NCBI GenBank assembly: GCA_963930775.1
Contig: OZ005695.1
Location: 6,510,001 to 6,574,000, forward strand
DNA length: 64,000 bases
Reading direction: 5' to 3'
Source of the DNA: Cliona cf. orientalis
Lineage: Eukaryota; Porifera; Demospongiae; Clionaida; Clionaidae
A program made the translations under genes and the position numbers. Under the pieces are notes generated by a model. It saw only the letters and a program-made list of their open reading frames with translations. It did no database searches and was not told the DNA's origin. Positions 36,111-46,740 of this stretch are shown piece after piece. The stretch's first letter is position 1, and every line of letters starts with the position of its first letter.

Positions 36111-38715
36111 AATTAAGTATTATAGTTATCAAGCACAATATATACAGTGCTACTGGGCAAGAGAGTAGATTTTTTTCTAACTTTGCATACAGACTTATTT
36201 TGACCTACTATTAATAGAAATAGTGCTTTTAGCTGCAGTGTGAATGTGTAAAGCATGAAAGAAAGACCGCTCCGTAACAGAAGCTATGACGAACAATGAC
36301 GTTGAACTAACATCACGTGCACCATACATAGCAATACAAGCGATCAAAAATCGGGAGATCAAAGGCTATAGATAAGATGAGGTAAGTTTCTGAAGGTGGA
36401 GAATCGCTCTCGTATGTCTAGTTCTACACAATATTATCGTAGGTAGCTAATACGAGCGACCGTCAGACCGCCTAGTGAAGCGGTAACTGTCAACCCCATA
36501 AAAATATTTCGGAGCTTTAAAAAGGCGTTTGGGCCGTCTATTGTTACTATCTTACCTCGCTTGGACGCCTTAGAAGCGAAGGGCTCCACGCGTTCAACGC
36601 TAAAACTCTGTTTTCGCTGCCTTCTCGTTCTAGATCGCCAGTGGGCGTGGTCAATGTAACATCACTATTGTGCACGTGCGCTTGGTACTACGTCATCAAG
36701 GAGGACTTCAACCCGTCTGAAGCAACCGGCGGAAATGTTTGCTTCCGGATTCGGCGCTCCCTGCAAAATATTCGCAGTTCCACAGATGCACTAGAATTAT
36801 TAATGCATTAGGATGCATAGAATACAATATTGACTCTTAACTATGATATTCATGCAAAATTCACAACCTAACGTAAATGTACCAAATTTTCACTAAAATT
36901 TGACTATTATGGTTAATATCTCCAAGGCAGTTTGTAGTTAAGGCATCAAATTTGGTACAGAGGTACAACTCAATGGTACCTACCAGCAGGCCAAATCAAG
37001 GTTCTTAACTACAAGTGAAACTCAAGAATCACAACCTAACATAAAAATGCACAATTTTCGGACATTTTCCTCTCTAGATCCCAGACGAAAGTTCATTACA
37101 CTCCATAATTAGACATGTAGATAGTCCAATCATTGACCTAACTGTGTACAAAATTGAAACCGAATACATGTAAGATTCACATGTAAAATCTGCAGAAACC
37201 ACACAGTGGTCAAAATCTACTCTCTTGCCTGGTAGCACTGTAGAGGCAAATGCGGCACTCTTGTTGACTATCATCAGGCCATTTTCTCAGTAGGAACAGG
37301 GGCCACTGGCCCCCAATACTTCAAAGGGGGGGCCCCTTGCTCCATGCAATTATCAGGCTTATTATATAACCCTCTGTACGTTTTCTTCCAACTCTCATCA
37401 CGTATCACATAAAATTGCTACATGTAAACATGATTAGTATTATTATTCATAATTGAGGTTCAGTACCAGCAACACGTGAATGCTTCCTACTCCACTGCAG
37501 TACTCAAGATCACCACAGCACACACACAAGGCTAGCACGAAATAATTTTAGTTTAAGATGTTTCTCAACTCCCTGTACTTTCCCACACATCCATGCATGC
37601 ATACACAATGTAAAACTATGGCTGTACTTGTACCCCACCTACCTCTCAGTAAAAAAGGGAGAGCTACTGTTGTTCATCCATTCAGCAAGCCTCTAGATAC
37701 AATACCAGCTGCATGGTAGCCTATACATGTACTTAGCTAGCGATTTTCTAAATAACGCACACCGGGACTCAAAACATTGCAAATGCTTGGCTTCCTATAC
37801 AAACATATGGGGAAACTTTAAAGTTCCGTAACTTTAATTCTATGGTGTTAATCAAAATTCCCCAAGGTCAAATCTCTAGTTTCGACCCATTCTGCGTGCC
37901 CATGTAAAAATTATCTCCCCAAGTGCTCCCAAACCCCCCGTGAATTTTTATTCTTTTTTTTTTTTCAAGGCGACCAGAACACTAAGCAGAAAAAAAAAAT
38001 TGTCCAAAACCACCATATAATCGAGCTGGATGCATAGTAGAACCATATAATGCAAGCAGGCAACCTAAATTGCAATTTTGTCAAAAACTTGGTAAAGGTC
38101 GTCACGTTTATATGCGTGCGTGGCCCCGCCCTTCACGTAGCGCGTGGGCGGAAACGTTGCAAACGCATGGCTTCCCTATACAAACATATGGGAAAACTTT
38201 AAAGGGCCGTAACTTTAATTCTAAGGTGTGAATCAAAATTCTTTCAGGTCAAATCTCTAGTTTCGACCCATTCTGCGTGCCCATGTAAAAATTATCCCGC
38301 CAAGTGCTCTCAAACCCCCCATGAATTAGATTATTTAATTATTTAAATTTGCTTTTTTTTTGTATAACAAGAAGCGGACACACTAAGCAGAAAAAAACAG
38401 TCCTGACCACCACATAGTTGAGCTGGATGCATACTAGACCCATACAATGCAAGCAGACAGCCTAAATTTCAATTTTGACAAAAGTGGGTAAAGATCGTCA
38501 CGTTACTGTGCGCGCGTGGCCACGCCCCTCACGTACCGCGTGGGCGGAAAACATTGCAAATGCATGGCTTCCTATACAAACATATGGGGATACTTCTAAG
38601 GGCCGTAACTTTAATTGTAAGGTGTGAATCAAAATTCCATCCGGTCAAACCTGTCAAATGCCACAGTAATTTGCATTGTGATAATTATTATGTGTTTTAA
38701 TAGTGCATAGCTATT

Positions 38716-39687
38716 CGGAAGTGGTCGTCAGTAGTAAAAACGCCGGCACATACATAATTATGGTCGTCAGTAGTAAAAACGCATAAATTCACTACACGCA
38801 CTTTAATACGCGCTTCTACTACTGACGACCGAAAAGTAATATATTAAAAGAGAGAAATACACAGTGTACACGTATTGGTGAAAGTAAAATAAAAAGAAAA
38901 ACTTCAGTGTACGTATACAGGGTTAGTTGCAAAAAATGTAGTTTCAGTGTTATATTTAGCCAGAGAGCCGACTCTCTGCAATTCCTAGTTCGAGGCTGGC
39001 ATTAGGTACTCGGTGAGATTTTGAGCGGCTGCCTCGAATGCACATCACTGCAGATCGCAGGAGGGAGAAGGAGAGGGTGCATCTCATCCAAGCCATAGTC
39101 TTGCTATACTTGATGTTCCTCTTCTCAGACAAATTGTCTGCCAGGCGCTTGTAGAATAGTGTGGCTTCCCGACCCATACCGCCTGTGGTGGAAAACACAA
39201 GTGGAGTGAAAGAGCCATTTTCAACCTCACGGATTCTATCTCCATACTCTCTCTTCTTTGCTTGCTCATGACGCCGGTACAGGCTTGAGATGCTGGAGTG
39301 ACGATAGCTCTGTGCGTTTGGGTGGAAAACCCTTACATCAAAAAATGCACTTTGCTGACGTCCCCAGAAGCCTGTTGCACGGATGTCTGCTCTTGCGTCA
39401 TCACGTCTGTTAGCCGAGATGGGCACGATGTTCTCTCCCGTGAGGGGTAATAATGGTGGTTCTCTCTCAACATTTCTACACACTTCACTTAGCCAATTTG
39501 CTGTGATGTCACAGATGTCATTGTGCCTGGTTATGGTCAGGCCTCCGTGCGAGCAGGTCATTGAGTGGTCAGTAGAAAAAACAGAACCACAGACACAGTG
39601 ACTGGGTAGATTCCTCAGTTGCCAACCATACCTCAGACACAATACATCCTGAAATTCCTGCTTGTTGACTACTGACGACCATTTCCG
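38716..39687. repeat. 20-bp inverted repeats bracketing the retrotransposon fragment
   Basis: CGGAAGTGGTCGTCAGTAGT at 38716 and its inverse at 39668-39687 differ at one base. The right copy lies inside the open frame (encoding RKWSSV). Extra GGTCGTCAGTAGT words lie near 38762 and, inverted, near 38820. Confidence 0.6.
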
Positions 39688-39723
39688 CGTCCGTGTACCA
39701 CATGCTTCTGAGTCAGCAGTTTT
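38956..39723 (-). pseudogene. Non-LTR retrotransposon fragment: zinc knuckle plus restriction-like endonuclease
   Basis: Open for 255 codons from a stop at 39724 to the stop at 38956. After KQEFQDVLCLRYGW comes CVCGSVFSTDHSMTC (C-x-C-x7-H-x3-C), like the knuckle downstream of the reverse transcriptase in R2-type elements. Next come a conserved ADIRATGFWG segment and FFDVRV, which may be the acidic core of a PD-(D/E)XK nuclease. The ending LSFSLLRSAVMCIRGSRS is typical of this family in marine invertebrates. The reverse transcriptase is missing, so this is a 5'-truncated copy. The call is from recalled family pattern. Confidence 0.65.
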
Positions 39724-39879
39724 TCACAAGGTTAGTAAAAATTAATTTCTAGCCAGCCGATTGTAGCTGGTGGCGTTGGAGTATATAGCGATTGGTCCAC
39801 ACTCTACAAAATTAATGAGAGTTTCAGGGTGGTAACAGTTATGCTTGTATGATTATTGTCGGCCGGTGTCATAGGTGGA

Positions 39880-40025
39880 AATGACTCCCCCTCAAAGTGA
39901 CTCCCCACTCATTCTAGCCTAGGCTCAAATGACCCCCCTTCATTTTAACCTAGGTAGAAATGAATCCCCAATCATTTCTACCTAAGGAATAAATGACTCC
40001 CTCCAGGATAAAATGACTCCCCTAC
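39880..40025. repeat. Irregular minisatellite (AAATGACTCCCC)
   Basis: Six or so diverged units of AAATGACTCCCC with TCATTTCTACCTAGG linkers. Confidence 0.6.
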
Positions 40026-40185
40026 AAAATTGATGTAACTATTATTATTGTCTGTCACTAGACTAATGTTATGTAGCTATCTCATGTTCTTCATAGTTTG
40101 AACAATATTATACCAATCATTCTGTGGTGCACGTTGACACATGCAAGGTGGCCATGGAACCATGGATGCTGTGATCACAGCCATC

Positions 40186-40438
40186 AGGCCAATCAAACTA
40201 CATTATTAGTTTCTCGTCCACCCGTTTTTATATTACTATGCGGGCGGGCGGTCATTATTCATTATTCATTATTCAATATTATGGCATTTTAAGGGTGTGG
40301 TTTCCTGGAACCGCCCAAATAATTAGCAAAAAAGAGGTATGGCTGGTGTTTCAAGGCAATAATGAAGGTAGAAGCGGTAGCCTAAGGTTGAAATATGCGG
40401 GAGGTGACGAGAAACTAACAATCAAGTTTGTGTGGCCT
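40186..40438. mobile_element. MITE related to 4913-5226
   Basis: AGGCCAATCAAACTAC...AGTTTCTCGTC at the left, with inverse GACGAGAAACTAAC...GTGTGGCCT at the right. The ATGCGGGCGGGCGG block is shared with the copy at 4913. Confidence 0.65.
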
Positions 40439-41639
40439 CACAGGCCACCATGTGTTTCGGAGTGTCTGGGCACTCACAAATGCACACTTTACGTCGAAAG
40501 TTTGCTTTTTCTCCAATGTAAAGGCTCTCTGGGTACCTTGCATTCTCGACTGCGGTTGACTCGATGACGGTTGAGCTAGCTACAGCCACACTACCTACAG
40601 CAAGCGAATGCTAGCTAGCCTTGAGTCCAGGCTCCAGAGAGCCCGAGTTTTAACTCTGGTTTTTTAATACAGCTACTAGGCGGCAGCCCATAATAGTGGT
40701 TGCAATCATAGGCTATGCATGCATGCATGTACATGTATGTATGCACGCGCCTTGCCATGACATGGCAGTTCATACATAACATAATTATTGTACATGTATG
40801 TTCACATACTGGTAGCTATAGTGTGCAGCAGTACATGCATGAACAATCACATCATGTTATGTGTATGTATGTGGTGAGTATAGTATTGCAGTGATGTCAC
40901 AGGGCATTCTTGAATGGCTTTGTGACATCATCAGCATATAAATAGCTATAAAAGCTAGCCGAGTTATATATCGAAAGTGAAATCCAAGTACTAGATACAG
41001 TCTGAGTCTCCCAACATCTGTGTATGCTTTGATCGTTGCGGGCTGATTCTGTCTTTAAATATGAGCTCCTCAAAATATACACGAATTAATGTAGCTCTTA
41101 TGGGAGACAGCGTCAAAACGTGGAATATCTCGACCTTGAGGTGAAAGTGAATGTTTCTGTATGATTGATTTATAGCCAATGTGGATAGTTACTAAATGAA
41201 AGAATGGTTGCTATTCAGTGACGCTGGTAACTAAGCAAACATTAGATTTTTGGAATTTTGTGTGAATTACATTATATTACATTCATGGTAGTATTTTTCT
41301 ACTTTGGATGTAACTACTTAGTGTTTAACAAGCAGACCACACACTAAGCAGTAAAAAATTGTCCGAAAATCACCACATAGTTGAGCTGGATGTATAGCAC
41401 AGCCATACAGTGCAAGCAGGCAGCCTATACATCAATTTGACCAAAGTGGGTAATGGTCGTCACGTTAATGTGCGCGCGTGGGCGGAAAACATTGTAAATG
41501 CATGGCTTCCTATACAAACGTATGGGATAACTTCAAAGGGTTGTAACTTTAATTCTAAGGTGTGAATCAAAATTCCCCCAGGTCAGATCCTTAATTTCGA
41601 CCCATTCTGCGTGCCCATATAAAAATTGTGGCATAATAT

Positions 41640-43192
41640 GCTGTATAAACCCCTAAGGATTTTCTTCTTCCCTATTCCTTTTTTCTTTTTTTCTACTTAG
41701 TGCTTAGTGTGTAATTTTCTATAATATTCCTGCATAATGCAGTAGATGCATGAAATAGCCATAGGCTAGTACGTGCATGCACCTATACAAAAATAAAATT
41801 CAACTAATGAGCACAAAATAGAGAATAAAAATAAATATAGATATAGATTAATTAATAGCTCTTTTAAAGCTAGCAAGTGAGGGAGAAGCTAGTACTTCTT
41901 CAGGTAAAGAATTCCACGTTGATATTGTCTTAGGAAAGAAGGAGTTCATATAGGCATTAGAATGACAACTAATTTATGCGCGCGTCAAATTTCATTCCGC
42001 GAAAATGCCATACAAAACATAATATTATGGGAATAAAATTCTTCCAAAAAATACATAGCGTTTGCAGCACCGCCCATATGACCACCTAAATTTAATTTCC
42101 GCGAGAGTGTAGGCTATGCTGGGGTTATTTGACCGATCCTGGGAAAATTGGAGGTGCTGATTTCGAATTTGATGATGGTTTTTGGCCAAAATGCACGTGT
42201 GTACCACTATGCGGGCTAAAACAAGAATAGAGATAGCAAAATAAGCTATAACCAACGCGTATTTACCTGCATCACAGGCGGGCGTTGTCTTAGGAGAGCA
42301 AAGTCAATCTGCTCATAGCAGTATTATTGTAATTAATGAGCTTCACAATTCCGGAAACATAATAGAAGAGTGTGGTGGTGGAATCATAGAGCAAATTTTT
42401 GATAGCCATATTTCGTGATCGTAGGCATTTATCGCAGCCGACCATTACCAGTTCAGCCGCAAGCAATCTGAAGGTCCCTTAGTAAGGATAAGAGCAGGTG
42501 TGTTTAAGATCACTGCTTGCAATGAGTAGGTTCAAAGAAGATATAGCTAGCTAGAGCCTAGGCTATAACTTAGGGCTAGCTAGTTCATCCATCTTTGGTA
42601 TGCTTGTATTTTAGCTACATACAACAAATTTGAATTTTAGTAAGCCGCCTCAGTCTTATTCTAATGAACTCACACCACATCTCCCTGGTTCCATATTATA
42701 CTTTTAATCAGCATTAAACCAAGTCAAGTCACCACTCAGACTAGGGTACTACAATATCATAATGATGTTCAACAGAATACAAGAAATGAGTCTTAATATT
42801 AAATATTCATGTGACTGCAATTTTAGTATTAATTTTCGGGACTTTCCACTGAGAATCAAGCCCTGCAGTAGTACATCCATGCACGCGTAACTGGCTACTT
42901 GTGATCATTAAAATAGCTGTAGCTATAATAATTATTGATGCTGTTTGAACATTGGATTAAATGTAAGTACTCCGTGTTGTACGAAGGGTAGAATATGATG
43001 TATGAAGCCATACAGTTTAATTATGTGACATCACTATTAGTAAATTGATCCTTTATTAGAGGTTTGGTGCAAGTTTCATCTTCATAGCTTGTTCTGAAGT
43101 GAAGTTATTGATAAAAGAAAAATACCATTTTTGCCCTAAATAGTCACGGTGCCATATGCCCTATGGAGAACGTGGAAAAACAAAATTCCACT
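41640..43192. other. No gene seen
   Basis: AT-rich intergenic stretch. No coding signal or named repeat. Confidence 0.4.
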
Positions 43193-43700
43193 TATTACAT
43201 CCCCAGTATAAATTTACTTTTTTGCGGTTATTAGGTAATTATGTTGTAATTATGATGTAACCTATGTCGTCATAGCGCTAAAATTCAGAGCCTTTACAGA
43301 ACACTTCTGAGACCTGAAAATCCACAGAATCATATATTAACTTACATACATATCCAGCGAATACATTAAAAGCTGAGTGCTACTTTCTCCGACAAGTAAT
43401 GTCGGCCAAACTTTATGCGTTCTCTTGGCTGACGTAATCCTGTGGATAAATAAAGCTAGCCTTGCGCTATTTATAGCACGCGTCATGCCACGACCGATCT
43501 GAAGTTCGGAAGCTGTACTGTGCTGTCGAGTTCATCTCCTTTGATTGAAGCATCGAAACTCGAAGTTGAAAGTTGATCTTAGACTCCATCTCTACGATTG
43601 AGGCCCCGGCATTGATGTGTGTATTGACGACCTTTACCACATGCACCATTAGAACTATGCAGCCACTGGGGATGTGGTCAAGGGTTCATTTAATCATAAC
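43193..43700. repeat. Dispersed repeat of about 500 bp, copy 1
   Basis: Collinear with 61255-61775: shared words include CTGAAGTTCGGAAG, GTGCTGTCGAGTTC, GATTGAAGCATCGAAAC, CCACATGCACCATTA and GTCAAGGGTTCATTT. No protein is apparent. Confidence 0.75.
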
Positions 43701-43825
43701 TTGGGTTTAGAATGAGATATAAATGTCAAACTTGCACCAATATGTATCTTTTGAGCTAAAGAAACTACCTGAGCACAATGGGTATTGTATTTGTATGGTT
43801 TCAATTTTGGTTGGAAATGGCTAGT

Positions 43826-44014
43826 ACCGTAAATCTGGAAATTTTCGTTGTAAAAATATTTTCGTAGTCGATGGCGGCTACGAAAATTAATCTTACGAAA
43901 ATTAGTATGCACTATTAACGCTACTGTGGTAAGGGGTCGTTCCTACGAAAATTATTTTACACGAAAATTTATCATACGAAAGTTTCTTTACACGAAAATT
44001 TCCAGATCTACGGT
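43826..44014. mobile_element. MITE with ACCGTAAATCTGGAAATTTT ends, copy 1
   Basis: About 189 bp. The inverted ends contain ACGAAAATTTCCAGAT.TACGGT. An inverted copy lies at 46446-46633, and both share the centre GTAAGGGGTCGTTCCTACG. Confidence 0.8.
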
Positions 44015-44019
44015 AGCTA

Positions 44020-44115
44020 TAAGGGGAAAAAAATCAATGAATAGAGCGAGGATCAAACTGGGGTCCATGACCCCATACACCAGAGCCCTAGCCACTACAC
44101 CACCGTGAATGCCGC
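44020..44115 (-). repeat. tRNA-like SINE or tRNA pseudogene
   Basis: On the minus strand TGGTGTAGTGGCTAGGGC resembles a Pol III A box, and AGTTTGATCCTCGC, about 45 nt downstream, resembles a B box. The anticodon stem does not pair, so it is not a working tRNA. It abuts the MITE at 43826-44014. Confidence 0.4.
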
Positions 44116-44677
44116 TGCCAGTTGCTCTTTTATCACGACTTTATAGATAATAGTACCGTAGTAACCCTTGTGTGTCAAACACTACCCTAAATTAAACCCA
44201 CCCCTACCTGCCTCAGCCGTTCATATAATATATTTATTATGCGATTTAGCCCAGCCCCCTACAGGGGTTCAGGCTGGGCCATGGGCCGTGCGCCTATGGC
44301 GCGCAGCGCGCGCGCATACACGTACACGTACATGTACGAACACGCGCACGCGCGCGCTCAGCCCGCATCCTGCATCTCTCCAACGTTTTAAGGAGCCTCA
44401 TGATCGGTGGAGATAGGCTCGGTGTATACCAGTCACAGTCACGAGCAGTGCATGCAGCACGTTTGGGCACGTTTTGCTGTCCGTTCGAGTATAGTGGTTT
44501 AACACCCTGTATTGTGGCCAGTCAACACCTGTCGCGGAATTTCTGCCTTCGGGACACTTCCGCCCTGGGTTATGTTCCAGACCCTCCCTCTCTCTTCTCA
44601 CGCACTGGAGGGTCTGGGGACGAGACTATACCAGTCATATATTCGTTCATGATAATATTGAGCAGAGACAACTGGAG

Positions 44678-45629
44678 ATGGACGCTGAAAAGCTTCCTAA
44701 GGTTGTTTTATTAGCAATTGAATCCGCACTTGCCAGTGGCAGGCAACTCTCCTGGAAAGTACAGGAGAACAATGTGGGTATGTTGGTCCAACTCGTTTGG
44801 AAATCCAGCGAGTCTAGGAACTTGGTTGGCTCTAATTCGAATAAGCTTAAGAAACAGCCTCCTTCAAGGCAGCGCAGGGATGGCAGTGATATGCGCTCCG
44901 TTTTCTCAAGTTTAATGCAGCAAAGGCTCCTCAACAGGGACATTCTTCTATCTTGGATATTGCTGAGAAATCCAGTGATACGCTGTCACAAGAGCTCAAT
45001 GTGCCTACTGCTGCTTCTACGTCTACTACTACTCGTTCTACTTTTCCAGAGCAGCAGCAGTCAGCTGATGGTCAGGCATCATTGCTTTCCCCGACAACAA
45101 CTGCTGATAATGTTGATACAAAGCCAGTAGTACTAGGAAAGGCATCTTCGGCTTTGAAAGGTGAAGAACTTACCGTGGCCAAAGCACATGTTCATCATGG
45201 ACTAGTCTCGCTAGCCACACCCTTGTGGGGTGTGGCTTGCGAGACTAATAATGGACCTCACTCAACTTCTGCTGATCCACCATCACTATTGTGTAGACCC
45301 TTACTCTCCCTCTTCTTAACTTGCCAGGTGGATTATCTAATGTTTCAAAGTATCATAGTGATTATTTTAGATGTGAAGATGGAGAGTCTGCAAGCATTAT
45401 AAGAACCTGTATGGAACAAGAGTGGTCTAGTGTTGTCAAGACTGGTCAGAAGGTGAAAGTCAAAATGAAGGGCGAATTTGTTGGTGTGGTGATAGAGAAA
45501 CCATTATTTCTGGCTAAATTGGCTTCTAATGGTGCCTACTATTATGTCACTGCAAAAGCAATTGTGAGACCTAGTGACAACAGTCCTAGTGAAGAAATTC
45601 AGTTTAGAGATTTACACTTATATTGCTGA
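44678..45629 (+). pseudogene. Uncharacterised ORF, broken by a frameshift and a hairpin insertion
   Basis: Three consecutive plus-strand segments read like one protein. First is MDAEKLPKVVLLAIESALAS with QLSWKVQENNVGMLVQLVW (44678 to about 44910). A low-complexity S/T/Q-rich part in a shifted frame follows (about 44920-45200). Last is a C-terminal part with VKTGQKVKVKMKGEFVGVV ending LYC (45330-45629). The frame changes near 44910. A 45-bp AGTCTCG-type hairpin at 45203-45247 has landed inside. No domain recognised. The layout looks like a mobile-element or retrocopied gene that is no longer functional. An AAT microsatellite follows at 45750-45789. Confidence 0.45.
45203..45247. mobile_element. 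45-bp hairpin element TAGTCTCG...CGAGACTA
   Basis: TAGTCTCGCTAGCCACACCC and its near-perfect inverse. It interrupts the ORF at 44678-45629. Confidence 0.75.
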
Positions 45630-45749
45630 CTTGCTGCAAACTTCACTGATTAGTAGTAATGTTTCTTTTTTGTCCTAAGATTTAGTTAACTAATAATAAT
45701 TTAATCTAATGTACCTTACTGCTGCACCTATTGTGGTGTGTAAATCAAA

Positions 45750-45789
45750 TCAATAATAATAATAATAGTAATAATAATAATAATAATAG
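45750..45789. repeat. (AAT)n microsatellite
   Basis: AATAATAAT repeats with two AGT interruptions, shortly after the broken ORF. Confidence 0.9.
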
Positions 45790-46445
45790 TCCCCGCGTGG
45801 AAGCGAAATCATTCACGCGTGTAGGTTTCGGGATTCCCGTGGGAAACACGCACGGGACGTTTACCTTTTACGTGAGCTGTACTGTAGCAGCATCAGCCCA
45901 TTATTGTAAATCACTGTCAGAATGCCTCAGAATCACCCTCAAAGAGTCTAAATTTCCAAAATTTTCTGGGGGAGCATGCCCCCAGACCCACCTAGGTGGG
46001 CTGTGGGCTAAAGCCCACTGCATACCTGTCTGAGCCACGCCCCCATGTAACCCCACTTTGAGAAAGGCTGCGTACGGGCCTGCATTGTATGGCCCTACTA
46101 AGCATCCAGCTCAACTATGTGGTGGTTTCCAGACAATTTTTTCTGCTTTGTGTGTGGTCTTCTTGAAAAAAAAAATTTCTGCAATAAAATAATGTTTGGG
46201 AGAATTGGGAGCACTTGGGGAGATAATTATTTTTACATGGGCACACAGAATGGGTCGAAATACGAGATTTGATGACAGATAATGTTGATTCACGCCTTAG
46301 AATTAAAGTTACGGCACTTTGAAGTTTCCCCATATGTTTGTATAGGGAAGCCATGCGTTTTCCGCCCACGTGCTACGTGAAAGGTGGGGCTACGCGCACG
46401 TAAATGTGACGACCTTTACCAGCATTGTGTGGCTCTACAGCATCT

Positions 46446-46633
46446 ACCGTAGATCTGTAAATTTTCGTGTCAGAAACTTTCGTATGATAAATTTTCGTGT
46501 AAAAAAATTTTCGTAGGAACGACCCCTTACCGCACTAGCGTTAATAGTGCATGCTGATTTTCGTAAGATTAATTTTCGTAGCCGCCATCGACTACGAAAA
46601 TATTTTTACAACGAAAATTTCCAGATTTACGGT
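46446..46633. mobile_element. MITE with ACCGTA...TTTTCG ends, copy 2 (inverted)
   Basis: Inverse of 43826-44014 with few differences; inserted in or beside a CTAAGCAGAAAAAA-type repeat. Confidence 0.8.
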
Positions 46634-46740
46634 GCATGTATGTATGTGGTGGTTTCCAGACAATTTTTTTCTGCTTAGCATGTGGTCTCCTTGAACAAAA
46701 AAAACCCAATAAACAACACAAATTAAAAATTAATGCAATG

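Larger units (their letters stand above)
34231..38660. repeat. Cluster of the CTAAGCAGAAAAAA dispersed repeat
   Basis: At least four copies lie here (about 34231-34660, 35690-35935, 37745-38400, 38385-38660). They share CTAAGCAGAAAAAA, CCACCACATAGT.GAGCTGGATG, a GTCGTCACGTT segment, CATGGCTTCCTATACAAAC and CCCATTCTGCGTGCCC. Further copies are at 41330-41640 and, inverted, at 46085-46440. No protein is encoded. The ends resemble CACACTAAGCAG with the inverse CTACTTAGTGTGTAA, so this is probably a non-autonomous transposon. Confidence 0.7.

Noticed and set aside
44020-44115. Functional tRNA gene
   Set aside because: The anticodon and acceptor stems do not pair; only A- and B-box-like words remain.
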